From assembly GCF_000702545.1 (NCBI RefSeq), contig NZ_JNIO01000008.1, positions 744,001 to 808,000 on the forward strand: a stretch of 64,000 bases of DNA. Reading direction: 5' to 3'. This DNA is from Selenomonas sp. AB3002 (GTDB taxonomy: Bacteria; Bacillota; Negativicutes; Selenomonadales; Selenomonadaceae). The notes under the pieces were generated by a model. The model was not told the DNA's origin and ran no database searches. It saw nothing but the letters and a program-made list of their open reading frames with translations. Shown piece by piece: positions 1-7,594 of the stretch. Every line of letters begins with the position of its first letter. Positions within the stretch are counted from its first letter, which is position 1. The translations under genes and the position numbers were made by a program.

Positions 1-26
1 AGCCGCCATCCTTATGGATGGCAGCT
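1..26 (-). terminator. hairpin downstream of the DUF1292 gene, possible terminator
   Basis: GCCATCC and GGATGGC pair around a 4-nt loop, and AGC/GCT extends the stem past one mismatch. It lies just 3' of the minus-strand DUF1292 gene. Any T-tract would fall outside the window, so terminator function cannot be confirmed. Confidence 0.4.
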
Positions 27-44
27 CTCCTACCGTCTTAGCCC

Positions 45-368
45 TTATTCCTTTTCAGCTTCATCTACTAATGCGTTGTAAGCCTTCTCTACAGCTTCAA
101 ACTCTTCGTCAGTGGGCTCAACGTATTCATCTTCACCATCATCGCCTTTGATGATCTTGGCGATAATCACATCCTCATCATCTTCACAGCCACAGCCGCA
201 ACCGCAGCCATGCTCGTGCTCATCATCATGGATGCCTACCAGAAGAGCATATTTCTGGTCACCTACAGGAATGATCATTTCTTCCTGGTAGTAGTACTCG
301 TTGCCATCTTCATCTTCGAAGCAGACAACTTTTTCTTCTTCCTGCATATCTTTTTCTTTATCGGACAT
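45..368 (-). CDS. DUF1292 family protein with a Cys/His cluster
   Basis: A small acidic protein of 107 residues matching the DUF1292 family, which in Firmicutes commonly follows ireB and ruvX, as it does here. Its biochemical role is unknown. A Glu/Asp-rich body flanks a mid-protein segment reading HEHGCGCGCGC, with four cysteines alternating with glycines after two histidines; this looks able to bind a soft metal. The ATG at 368 is chosen because AGGAG/AGGTG lies just upstream. A GTG three codons earlier is in frame but overlaps the ribosome binding site. It is probably co-transcribed with ruvX, about 60 bp upstream. Confidence 0.8.
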   Translation of the reverse strand: MSDKEKDMQEEEKVVCFEDEDGNEYYYQEEMIIPVGDQKYALLVGIHDDEHEHGCGCGCGCEDDEDVIIAKIIKGDDGEDEYVEPTDEEFEAVEKAYNALVDEAEKE

Positions 369-430
369 GATAATCACCTCTCCTATTCTAAATCCAATAC
401 CTGCATTTTAACGTAATCAAAACCTGCTTG

Positions 431-859
431 TCAACCCTTGCGGGCCTGGGGACTGTCAAGGAACCCCTGCAGGATAAACACAGCTGCCATCTTGTCAATG
501 ACCTTTCTGCGCTTTCTGCGGGACACATCTGCCTCAAGCAGGGAACGGGTGGCCGCTACCGTAGAAAGGCGTTCATCCCAGAAAAACACTTCCGTATCGG
601 GGTAAGTCTTCTGTACCTCTGCCATGAATTCTTTCACAAATTCACACCGTTCTCCTTCGGTGCCATTCATATTCTTGGGATAGCCTGAAACCAAGGATTT
701 CGTCTCATACTGCTCCATCAGTTCTCCCAGGCGCCTGATATCCGACTCCATATCCGTACGGCGGATGGTCTCCACGCCCTGTGCCGTAAGCCCTAAGAGA
801 TCACTGGCTGCAATGCCTATGGTACGGTCGCCGATATCAAGTCCTAAATATCTCTTCAT
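431..859 (-). CDS. ruvX: Putative pre-16S rRNA nuclease / Holliday junction resolvase-like RuvX (YqgF)
   Basis: 142 residues, the normal size for YqgF/RuvX. The RNase H-like fold is recognisable from the N-terminal [16 protein letters not shown] strand carrying the first catalytic Asp, and from FWDERLST near residue 95. Family members process the 5' end of 16S rRNA and were earlier proposed as Holliday junction resolvases. The start codon overlaps the ireB stop (ATGA), so the two are translationally coupled. Confidence 0.92.
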   Translation of the reverse strand: MKRYLGLDIGDRTIGIAASDLLGLTAQGVETIRRTDMESDIRRLGELMEQYETKSLVSGYPKNMNGTEGERCEFVKEFMAEVQKTYPDTEVFFWDERLSTVAATRSLLEADVSRRKRRKVIDKMAAVFILQGFLDSPQARKG

Positions 860-1113
860 TCTTTCTTCTCCAGATAAGCGCGCACCAACTCTTCCAGCAG
901 CTCATCTCTCTCCAGGGAGCGAATCTTGCTGCGGGCATCATTGTGGCTGGTAACATAAGCGGGGTCCCCGGAGAGAAGGTAGCCTACCAGCTGATTGATG
1001 GGATTGTACCCCTTTTCCTCCATGGCGGCACAAGCATTGCGGATAACCGTCTCTGCCTTGTTTTCATCATTGCCGAACTTGAACATCATTGTTTCCTGAC
1101 TAACCATATCCAT
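856..1113 (-). CDS. ireB: IreB family regulatory phosphoprotein (DUF965)
   Basis: 85 residues with the conserved DUF965/IreB core ([27 protein letters not shown]). In Enterococcus IreB is a target of the Ser/Thr kinase IreK and modulates cephalosporin tolerance. In other Firmicutes the gene sits upstream of ruvX, the same order as here. It starts with ATG after a GGAAGG ribosome binding site and ends in a 4-bp overlap with ruvX. It is probably the first gene of its transcript, with a promoter at 1147-1176. The kinase partner is not in the window. Confidence 0.88.
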   Translation of the reverse strand: MDMVSQETMMFKFGNDENKAETVIRNACAAMEEKGYNPINQLVGYLLSGDPAYVTSHNDARSKIRSLERDELLEELVRAYLEKKE

Positions 1114-1146
1114 ACCTGCCTTCCTGTCAAAAACACTCTTATGGGT

Positions 1147-1176
1147 ATTTTACCACAAACAGACCGCTTATGACAA
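1147..1176 (-). promoter_or_regulatory. sigma-A-like promoter for ireB-ruvX
   Basis: On the minus strand TTGTCA (1171-1176) is separated by 18 nt from TAAAAT (1147-1152), about 35 nt upstream of the ireB start. The -35 overlaps a CCGCTT/AAGCGG hairpin (1164-1181) that could also act as a weak end for the larC transcript. Confidence 0.5.
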
Positions 1177-1278
1177 AGCGGCCTGAAGAATCTTATAAAA
1201 GAAAATTCCTGCCAGAACAGGTACAAAAATCATCAGCACGTTGTCACAGAAGTTCTCCAAAATACATCCTGAGCACAT
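1168..1278 (-). CDS. Candidate 36-residue hydrophobic peptide overlapping the larC 3' end
   Basis: A frame distinct from larC runs from an ATG inside larC to a TAA 75 nt past the larC stop. The last 21 residues, starting at an internal Met, are strongly hydrophobic and contain PVLAGI. This resembles the single membrane helix and Pro-x-x-[AV]-Gly pattern of Fst/Ldr type I toxins. There is no clear ribosome binding site; re-initiation after the larC stop, which lies about 13 nt before the internal ATG, is conceivable. A chance ORF is equally possible. Confidence 0.25.
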   Translation of the reverse strand: MCSGCILENFCDNVLMIFVPVLAGIFFYKILQAALS

Positions 1279-1996
1279 TTGGGATTTCCAGATCCCAGGT
1301 CCCGGCACCATAGGCGATGCTTTCTGTCTTGAAATTTACCGGCAGGCTTTCCTCATAAGAGGCCAGGCTCTTCAGGAACGCAGCTCCTGTAGGAGTTGTC
1401 AGTTCTCTCTCAGCCCCCTTGTGATAAGTTGGCAATCCTAATAGCAATTCTGCCGTGGCAGGCGCAGGCACAGGTATCAGGCCGTGAGCACAACGCACAA
1501 AACCGCTGCCGGTATTGATGCGTGATACCAGGACTTTTTCAATATCAAGATATTCCAGGCAGATAGCGCTGCCCACAATATCCACGATGGAATCCAAAGC
1601 CCCCACTTCATGGAAAACAACATCATCGACATTCATGCCATGGATCTTTCCTTCAGCCGCAGCCAGAGTCCCAAAGATCCCGCAACTGAGGTCCCTGACC
1701 TTCTCTGTCAAGCCCGACCCTCTTATCAATTTGCAGATTTCCCCCCAGGAATGGTGATGATGCCCATCCTCATGGGATCCGTCCCGCCCATGCTGTTCTT
1801 TCGTCAGCACTTCCACATACACGGCGGCAATGCCGTTCTTGCTCACCGTATTCGCCTTTAGTTCATATTCATCATGAAGCCCCAATTCCTGCAGCTCATC
1901 ATTCAGATATTCAAAAGGGACCCCGCTTTGCAGGAACGCTCCCAGCAGCATATTGCCGCTGATGCCGGAAAAACAGTCCAAATATATCGCCTTCAT
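1244..1996 (-). CDS. larC: LarC-type nickel insertion protein, N-terminal domain only
   Basis: LarC inserts nickel into the pincer nucleotide cofactor of lactate racemase in a CTP-dependent step. This 250-residue protein begins with the family signature YLDCFSGISGNMLLGAF, carries a His-rich stretch (residues about 70-83, HGRDGSHEDGHHHH), and ends right after the PNVLRMYFGE motif that closes the N-terminal LarC1 half. Full LarC proteins run to about 400 residues. The C-terminal half (LarC2), where CTP binding has been mapped in the family, is absent, and only about 130 bp remain before ireB. It follows the PH-domain gene by 3 nt. No larA, larB or larE is present. Its function without LarC2 is uncertain. 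Confidence 0.75.
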   Translation of the reverse strand: MKAIYLDCFSGISGNMLLGAFLQSGVPFEYLNDELQELGLHDEYELKANTVSKNGIAAVYVEVLTKEQHGRDGSHEDGHHHHSWGEICKLIRGSGLTEKVRDLSCGIFGTLAAAEGKIHGMNVDDVVFHEVGALDSIVDIVGSAICLEYLDIEKVLVSRINTGSGFVRCAHGLIPVPAPATAELLLGLPTYHKGAERELTTPTGAAFLKSLASYEESLPVNFKTESIAYGAGTWDLEIPNVLRMYFGELL

Positions 1997-1999
1997 GAT

Positions 2000-2380
2000 T
2001 CACCTGCCTACGCACTCAGCCAAAAGTGCCTGCACACTGTAAACATCGGCATCTTTGCTGAAGGTATACACCAGCGGCTCTGTGCCCATGCTGGCTACCC
2101 AGATCTTCAGTTCCGCCTCCAGGTCGAAGTGGCCTGCTGACTCTACTGCAAAATGACGGATGCTCTTATAGGGAATGGAATGGTATTCCACTTTCTTGCC
2201 GGTGGCTCCCTGTATATCTACCAAAATCAGCCTGAAATCAGTAAAGATCATCAGGTCCCTGACCCATTGGTATGCCTGGAGGACTTCCTCATTCTTCCCC
2301 AACAGTTTGCCGTAGTCTTCCTTTACCTCTTCAACACTTGTCTTAGCCGCGTTGCCCATAAGCCCGCTGAAAAGTCCCAT
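2000..2380 (-). CDS. PH domain-containing protein (bPH, YvbH-like)
   Basis: 126 residues resembling the small bacterial pleckstrin-homology proteins of the bPH_1 type. Visible features are an N-terminal helix (MGLFSGLMGNAAKTS), then beta-rich segments FTDFRLILVDIQG and KKVEYHSIPYKSIRHFAVE, and a C-terminal helix. The function of the family is not established. The start at 2380 is chosen over an upstream extension because it has GGGAGGC in front and matches the family N-terminus. It is the leader gene of a two-gene unit with larC. Confidence 0.72.
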   Translation of the reverse strand: MGLFSGLMGNAAKTSVEEVKEDYGKLLGKNEEVLQAYQWVRDLMIFTDFRLILVDIQGATGKKVEYHSIPYKSIRHFAVESAGHFDLEAELKIWVASMGTEPLVYTFSKDADVYSVQALLAECVGR

Positions 2381-2431
2381 CTTATCTGCCTCCCTTTCTG
2401 TGTATATGGTATGAATTCGCTTCACTAAGGC

Positions 2432-2477
2432 AAAAAACCTGCTCCCTGCCGCGAAATACTCCGGCAGGAAGCAGGTT
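2432..2477 (-). terminator. Rho-independent terminator of the OFA transporter gene
   Basis: AACCTGC and CCTGCCG pair with CGGCAGG and GCAGGTT across a 10-nt loop. On the minus strand the stem is followed by six T (2432-2437). It lies about 25 nt after the stop of the MFS gene. Confidence 0.85.
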
Positions 2478-2499
2478 CTGTCAGGATAGGACCGCCTTC

Positions 2500-3735
2500 T
2501 CAGCAATTATTCTTGCCAACACGAGGCGGGGCAGGAAGAATGACAAAATCCTCCCCGGACTGCCCTCTTGCTTTCAGCAGCAGGGCTATGAGCAAGTTCA
2601 GCACAAAGCAGCCAGCAAAGAAATACAAGGTTGCACCATAACCGCTGGTGCTTTCCCTGAACACAGCAATAAGCGTGGGGCCTGCCAGGCCAGCCATCCC
2701 CCAGGCAGTGAGGATGCGGCCGTGTATGGCGCTGAGCTGACGGGTACCAAAGAGGTCAGAAAGATACGCCGGCATGCAGGAAAAACCACCCCCATAGCAG
2801 GTGATGATCAAAAATACCAAAGCCTGGAACATCAGTGCCTCATTTGTCTGAGCCAAAAGACCAAAAGCCAGGATCTCTATGGCAAAGAACAGGGCATAGG
2901 TAACAGCGCGGCCCAGGAAATCTGAGATGCTGGACCAGAAAATGCGCCCTGCTCCATTGAGGAGGCCGATAATGCCTACCATGGAAGCTGCCTCAGAAGC
3001 CTCCATGCCAACTACCTCCTGAGCCATGGGTGAAGCCACTGCCAAAAGACCGATGCCGCAGGTGATATTCACGAAGAAGATCCACCAAAGTGCCCCAAAC
3101 TGCCAGGTCTTCACAGCTTCCGGAGCAGTAAGTCCATGCTGTCTCTGGCTTATCTGATGCTTCGGAACTTCCAGAACAGGCGGCTTCAGATAAAGGGAGG
3201 AAGCCGCCATCACGACCATATAAGAAAGCCCCATGATGATGAAATTATTGACCAGGCCATAAACTGCGGAAAGGTGCTGCATCAAAGGCCCGGCCAACAG
3301 GGCAGCAAAGCCGAAGCCCATGATGGCAAGTCCCGTAGCAAATCCCCTGTGGCCGGGGAAATACTTCACCAGCGTAGACACTGGCGTGATATAGCCCACT
3401 CCCAGCCCCACACCGCCGATGCAGCCATAAAAAAGATACAGCAGGGGCAGGCTGTGCAGATAAATAGCCAGGGCTGTTCCCAGCATGCCAGCACCAAAGA
3501 AGCAAGTAGCAAGCAGACCGCTTTTCCTGGGACCAATTTTCTCCACGAAACTGCCCAGGAATCCTGCAGAAAGGCCAAGGAAGAGGATGGCAATAGAGAA
3601 CACCCAGGTGACTTCCTTCAAGGTTGCTCCCATTTCCATCATCATGGGCTTGGTGAGCACACTCCAGGCATAGACGCTGCCAATGGAGATGTGAAGACCG
3701 ATGGCAGACAGGGCAATGAGCCAGCGATTTCTCAT
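2500..3735 (-). CDS. OFA-family MFS transporter (oxalate/formate antiporter-like)
   Basis: 411 residues with about twelve hydrophobic segments. The N-terminus IALSAIGLHISIGSVYAWSV and the GGGFSCMPAYLSDLFGTRQLSAIHGRILTAWG segment (about residue 330 on; positions given because of its length) are typical of the OFA family of major facilitator transporters. Family members exchange oxalate and formate or carry other small carboxylates; the substrate here cannot be read from sequence. The ATG at 3735 is preferred because GGAAGG lies just upstream and the first helix begins there. Its leader contains a probable ZTP riboswitch (3809-3904), which supports formate or another one-carbon-related substrate. 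Confidence 0.85.
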   Translation of the reverse strand: MRNRWLIALSAIGLHISIGSVYAWSVLTKPMMMEMGATLKEVTWVFSIAILFLGLSAGFLGSFVEKIGPRKSGLLATCFFGAGMLGTALAIYLHSLPLLYLFYGCIGGVGLGVGYITPVSTLVKYFPGHRGFATGLAIMGFGFAALLAGPLMQHLSAVYGLVNNFIIMGLSYMVVMAASSLYLKPPVLEVPKHQISQRQHGLTAPEAVKTWQFGALWWIFFVNITCGIGLLAVASPMAQEVVGMEASEAASMVGIIGLLNGAGRIFWSSISDFLGRAVTYALFFAIEILAFGLLAQTNEALMFQALVFLIITCYGGGFSCMPAYLSDLFGTRQLSAIHGRILTAWGMAGLAGPTLIAVFRESTSGYGATLYFFAGCFVLNLLIALLLKARGQSGEDFVILPAPPRVGKNNC

Positions 3736-3808
3736 AGGAAACCTTCCTTTCACGAAACTCAAGAAGCTCTGCCCCAAAAACTCAAAGGATTTCTGCCAAC
3801 ACGCAAAA

Positions 3809-3904
3809 GACCGCCTGGGCAGGAACTTCTCGCCCAGACGGTCGGCTTGTAAAGCTTCCCACGGCATGCAGTGAACTCTGCTGAACCGTCAGCCATGGAA
3901 AGCC
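3809..3904 (-). promoter_or_regulatory. Probable ZTP (pfl) riboswitch with its terminator
   Basis: Read on the minus strand, the leader shows in order a UGGCUGACGG block (3895-3886), a small GCAG/CUGC hairpin, a CCGUGGGAAGC block (3864-3854) and ACCGUCUGGGC (3842-3832). These match, from memory, the conserved UGRCUGRCG, CCGGGGAGC and CCGCCUGGGC elements of the ZTP riboswitch. The last block is also the 5' arm of a strong terminator stem, GACCGUCUGGGC with GCCCAGGCGGUC (3809-3843), followed by UUUU. That is the expected ON-switch geometry: ligand holds the block in the aptamer and prevents termination. A covariance-model search was not possible here. Confidence 0.68.
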
Positions 3905-3924
3905 TGTATGCTGTTTTCGCTATC

Positions 3925-3953
3925 AGTATATCATCAAAGGCAAAAAATAGCAA
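3925..3953 (-). promoter_or_regulatory. Promoter of the riboswitch-OFA transporter transcript
   Basis: TTGCTA (3948-3953), a 17-nt spacer and TATACT (3925-3930) on the minus strand put the transcript start near 3918, just ahead of the aptamer. It lies about 30 nt beyond the purD stop, so the transporter can be expressed independently of the purine operon. Confidence 0.6.
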
Positions 3954-3980
3954 TCAAATTTTGCTGCCTGGAAGGGTCAA

Positions 3981-5261
3981 TCACCCCTGCATTCTTTCCA
4001 GGGCCCTGTGGGCGATATCTTTGCGGTACTGCACACCCTGGAAATGGATCTTCTCCACTCCTGCATAAGCCTTATCCACAGCTGCCTTGATATTCTCAGC
4101 CTCTGCCACCACGCCCAGCACACGGCCGCCGCTGGTGACAATCTTGCCGTCTTTTTCTGCCGTACCGGCATGGAAAACCATGGTGCCTGCCGCTTCAGCT
4201 TCCTCCAGGCCATGGATAGGCGCACCCTTCATATAGCTGCCGGGATAGCCGCCGGAAGCCAGCACTATGCAGACAGCCGCCCCGTCGGACCACTGGATTT
4301 CCTGCTGGTCCAGTTTTCCCTCGCAGCAGGCCAGCATGATTTCCGCCAGATCGCTCTTCAAGAGCGGCAGCACCACCTGGGTCTCCGGGTCGCCAAAACG
4401 GGCGTTGAACTCCACCACCTTGGGACCTTCTGCCGTAATCATCAGGCCGGCATAGAGGCAGCCCTTGTAGGGACGACCCTCGGCCTTCATGCCTGCGATG
4501 ATGGGCTTCAGCACCTTCTCAACAGCAATCTCCACCATGTCAGGAGTCATGACCGGTGCGGGAGCATAGGTGCCCATACCGCCTGTGTTGGGGCCCTTGT
4601 CCCCGTCATAGGCCCGCTTGTGGTCCTGGGAGCTGATCATGGGGACGATGGTCTCGCCGTCTGTGAAGGCCAGCAGCGAAGCTTCCTCTCCCACCATGCA
4701 CTCCTCAATGACCACGCGGCTGCCTGCATTGCCGAAGGAATTTCCTTCCATGATATTGTTGACGGCGGAAATAGCTTCCTCCACCGTCTGGGCTACCACT
4801 ACCCCCTTTCCGGCTGCCAAACCGTCTGCCTTGATGACAATGGGAGCCCCCTGATCCTTCACATAGTCACGGGCTTCCTCGGCCTTGGTGAAGACCTTGA
4901 ATTTGGCCGTGGGAATGTGATATTTTTCCATCATGGCCTTGGCAAAGGATTTGGAACCCTCCAGCTCTGCCGCTGCCTGACTGGGGCCAAAGGCGGGAAT
5001 GCCAGCTTCCTCCAGAGCATCCACCAGGCCACGGGTAAGTGGCGCCTCCGGCCCTACCACTGCCATGTCAATAGCTGCCTGCTGGGCAAAGGCCACGATC
5101 ATCTCGTTGTTGTCCAGGGAAATGCCCTCTACGCACTGGGCTACCTTCGCCATGCCAGGATTGCCGGGGATAGCGAAAATCTGCTCCACCCTGGGGCTCT
5201 GGGCAAGTTTCCAGGCCAGGGTGTGCTCACGGCCGCCGCCGCCGATTACCAGGATATTCAT
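3981..5261 (-). CDS. purD: Phosphoribosylamine-glycine ligase
   Basis: GARS joins 5-phosphoribosylamine and glycine with ATP, the second step of IMP synthesis. It has the full 426-residue length, with the N-terminal VIGGGGREH nucleotide-binding loop, an ATP-grasp core ([17 protein letters not shown] near residue 140; [10 protein letters not shown]) and [12 protein letters not shown] near residue 290. Its start overlaps the purH stop by ATGA. It is the last gene of the purine operon; the next transcript downstream starts at its own promoter and carries the ZTP element. Confidence 0.97.
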   Translation of the reverse strand: MNILVIGGGGREHTLAWKLAQSPRVEQIFAIPGNPGMAKVAQCVEGISLDNNEMIVAFAQQAAIDMAVVGPEAPLTRGLVDALEEAGIPAFGPSQAAAELEGSKSFAKAMMEKYHIPTAKFKVFTKAEEARDYVKDQGAPIVIKADGLAAGKGVVVAQTVEEAISAVNNIMEGNSFGNAGSRVVIEECMVGEEASLLAFTDGETIVPMISSQDHKRAYDGDKGPNTGGMGTYAPAPVMTPDMVEIAVEKVLKPIIAGMKAEGRPYKGCLYAGLMITAEGPKVVEFNARFGDPETQVVLPLLKSDLAEIMLACCEGKLDQQEIQWSDGAAVCIVLASGGYPGSYMKGAPIHGLEEAEAAGTMVFHAGTAEKDGKIVTSGGRVLGVVAEAENIKAAVDKAYAGVEKIHFQGVQYRKDIAHRALERMQG

Positions 5262-5863
5262 GCCTTCTCCCCCTGTTTGATGACCTTGGCCAGATAATCC
5301 TTGATAGCCGTATCATAGTCGGCAGTATGGGCAAAAGCTTCCTGAGCCAGTTCCATGCGCAGGCTGTCGCTGACTTCGCCGTCGGCTTCCACCTGAGCTG
5401 CCACCTCCTCATAGCGGGCAGGGTTGGTGACAATGGTGACGAACTTGAAGTTCTTGGCAGCTGCACGGATCATGGCAGGACCGCCGATATCGATGTTTTC
5501 AATAGCTTCAGCCAACTCCACACCGGGCTTGGCAATAGTCTCCTTGAAGGGATAGAGGTTCACCACCACCAGGTCGATGCCCTTGATGCCATGCTCCTGC
5601 ATCTGATTGAGGTGCTCCTGATTGTCACGAACAGAAAGGATGCCGCCGTGGATAAAGGGATTCAGGGTCTTGACCCTGCCATCCATGATCTCGGGGAAGC
5701 CCGTCACATCGCTCACATAGGTCACGGGAATGCCCGCTTCCTTGATAGACTTCATAGTGCCGCCGGTGGAGATGATTTCCACCCCTGCAGCATGAAGCCT
5801 TTTAGCCAGTTCCACAACACCATTCTTATTGGAAACGCTGATCAGCGCGCGCTTGATTTTCAT
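5258..5863 (-). CDS. purH: IMP cyclohydrolase, PurH N-terminal domain only
   Basis: 201 residues covering only the MGS-like IMP cyclohydrolase half of Pur[12 protein letters not shown] at the start, then [26 protein letters not shown] and [15 protein letters not shown]. Usual bifunctional PurH is about 510 residues, with an AICAR transformylase half that is missing here. It ends cleanly after a helical tail and is coupled to purD by ATGA, so it looks like a genuine stand-alone gene and not a truncation. The formylation of AICAR must be done by a protein encoded elsewhere. Confidence 0.93.
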   Translation of the reverse strand: MKIKRALISVSNKNGVVELAKRLHAAGVEIISTGGTMKSIKEAGIPVTYVSDVTGFPEIMDGRVKTLNPFIHGGILSVRDNQEHLNQMQEHGIKGIDLVVVNLYPFKETIAKPGVELAEAIENIDIGGPAMIRAAAKNFKFVTIVTNPARYEEVAAQVEADGEVSDSLRMELAQEAFAHTADYDTAIKDYLAKVIKQGEKA

Positions 5864-6490
5864 TTAAGCCTTTTCTCCTTCTATGATATGCACATGACGA
5901 CCTTCAACCTTGAGCCTGCCTTCGCAGTAAAGCTGTACGCATTTGGGGTAGATGATATGTTCCTGTTCCAGCACCCGTGCCCCCAGAGTTTCTTCCGTAT
6001 CCCCCGGCAGCACCGGCACAGCGGCCTGCATGATGATGGGACCCGAATCCGTCCCCTCATCCACAAAGTGCACCGTGCAGCCGCTGACCTTCACGCCGTA
6101 GGCCAGCACATCCCTGTGGGCATGGGCCCCCGGGAAACTTGGCAGGAGTGCAGGGTGTATGTTCATGATGCGCCCTGCAAAATGCCTGACAAAAAGCGGC
6201 GTCAGGATGCGCATGAAGCCTGCCAGCACCACCAGGGTGACTCCGGCTTCCTCCAACTCCTTGATGAGAGCTTCCTCAAAAGGCTCCCGCCCCTCGTAAT
6301 GCTTGCGATTCACACATACCGCCTTGATGCCGGCCTTCCTGGCCCTTTCCAGCGCAAAGGCCTCAGGCTTGTCTGCAAGGACAACGGCAACCTCTGCCTC
6401 TACCTCTCCGCGGCCGATGGCATCAATGATGGACTGCAGGTCCGTGCCCCGGCCTGAGCAGAGGACTCCCAGTTTTTCCTTCTCAGCCAC
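5864..6490 (-). CDS. purN: Phosphoribosylglycinamide formyltransferase
   Basis: 208 residues; transfers formyl from 10-formyl-THF to GAR. Diagnostic motifs are VLCSGRGTDLQSI at the N-terminus, the catalytic region MNIHPALLPSFPGAHAHRD near residue 108, and TVHFVDEGTDSGPII, which together carry the Asn-His-Asp catalytic set. It starts at a GTG that overlaps the purM 3' end by 8 bp; no other plausible start exists. Its stop is directly followed by the purH start codon. Confidence 0.96.
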   Translation of the reverse strand: MAEKEKLGVLCSGRGTDLQSIIDAIGRGEVEAEVAVVLADKPEAFALERARKAGIKAVCVNRKHYEGREPFEEALIKELEEAGVTLVVLAGFMRILTPLFVRHFAGRIMNIHPALLPSFPGAHAHRDVLAYGVKVSGCTVHFVDEGTDSGPIIMQAAVPVLPGDTEETLGARVLEQEHIIYPKCVQLYCEGRLKVEGRHVHIIEGEKA

Positions 6491-7541
6491 GGAACACCCC
6501 GCCTTTGATGGTCACATCGTGATTGCCCTTCACTACCCGGCCAATCTCATAAACCGTCTCGCCCCGGGCAGCCAGGAAAGCTTCAATCTTCTCAGCCTCA
6601 TCTATGCTGGCAATGAGCACCATGCCAATGCCCATGTTGAAGGTACGGTACATCTCAGGCCAGTCCACATTGCCCCACTGCTGCAGCAGCTTGAAAATGG
6701 GAGGCACCTGCCAGGCTTCGGCATTGACTTCCACAGCCAGTCCCTCTGGCAGGGCACGGGGAATATTGTCGTAGAAACCGCCGCCGGTGATATGCACCAA
6801 ACCGTGCAGGTCGAATTCCTTCAGCAGGGGCAGGCAGGACTGGGGATAGAGGCGGGTGGGAGTCAGTAGCTCCTCGCCGATGGTCTTGCCCAGTTCCTCA
6901 ATATACTCATCGCCCTTGAAGCCCTTGTGCTCAAAGACAATCTTGCGCACCAGGGAGTAGCCGTTGGAATGGACGCCAGAGCTGGGCAGTCCCAGCAGGA
7001 TATCCCCTTCTTTGACCTTCTCAGAGGTAATCAGCTTGGATTTTTCCACCACGCCTACGGCAAAGCCGGCAATGTCATACTCACCTTCAGGGTAGAAGCC
7101 GTTCATTTCAGCCGTCTCACCGCCAATCAGGGCGCAGCCGGACTCGCGGCAGGCGCTGGCCACACCCTTCACCACATCTGCCACCTGCTCGGGATCAAGC
7201 TTGCCCACAGCCAGGTAGTCCAGGAAAAAGAGTGGCTCGGCCCCCTGCACCAGGATATCGTTCACGCACATGGCCACCGCATCCTGGCCGATGGTATCAT
7301 GCTTGTCCAGCATGAAAGCCAGGCGCAGCTTGGTGCCCACACCGTCCGTGCCGGATACCAGCACAGGCTCCTTGTAATTTGCCGCCTGCAGGGCAAAAAG
7401 CCCGCCAAAGCCGCCCAAATCCCCCAACACCTCAGGACGATAGGTGGCCTTCACGCTGTCTTTGATAAGCTGTACGCTGCGGTTACCAGCATCAATATCC
7501 ACGCCTGCATCTTTATATGTAAGTTTCTCAGTCATTGGCAA
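6483..7541 (-). CDS. purM: Phosphoribosylformylglycinamidine cyclo-ligase (AIR synthase)
   Basis: 352 residues with the AIRS signatures TYKDAGVDIDAGNR, SGTDGVGTKLR, GGETAEMNGFY and LPSSGVHSNGYSLVRK. It converts FGAM to AIR with ATP. A TTG at 7541 has GAGGAG at a 7-nt spacing; an ATG two codons later (7535) is the alternative start. It overlaps purN by 8 bp. Confidence 0.96.
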   Translation of the reverse strand: MPMTEKLTYKDAGVDIDAGNRSVQLIKDSVKATYRPEVLGDLGGFGGLFALQAANYKEPVLVSGTDGVGTKLRLAFMLDKHDTIGQDAVAMCVNDILVQGAEPLFFLDYLAVGKLDPEQVADVVKGVASACRESGCALIGGETAEMNGFYPEGEYDIAGFAVGVVEKSKLITSEKVKEGDILLGLPSSGVHSNGYSLVRKIVFEHKGFKGDEYIEELGKTIGEELLTPTRLYPQSCLPLLKEFDLHGLVHITGGGFYDNIPRALPEGLAVEVNAEAWQVPPIFKLLQQWGNVDWPEMYRTFNMGIGMVLIASIDEAEKIEAFLAARGETVYEIGRVVKGNHDVTIKGGVFRG

Positions 7542-7594
7542 TCAAAAACTCCTCTAATGCTCAAGTTTCAGCTATCCACGAAAAATCGTCATCC

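Noticed and set aside
1244-1260. Programmed frameshift at the larC stop, as between larC1 and larC2 of Lactobacillus.
   Set aside because: The frames after the stop give only a short hydrophobic peptide; there is no LarC2 sequence to fuse to before ireB.
4008-5297. 429-codon plus-strand open frame.
   Set aside because: Antisense shadow of purD; no ribosome binding site or family match.
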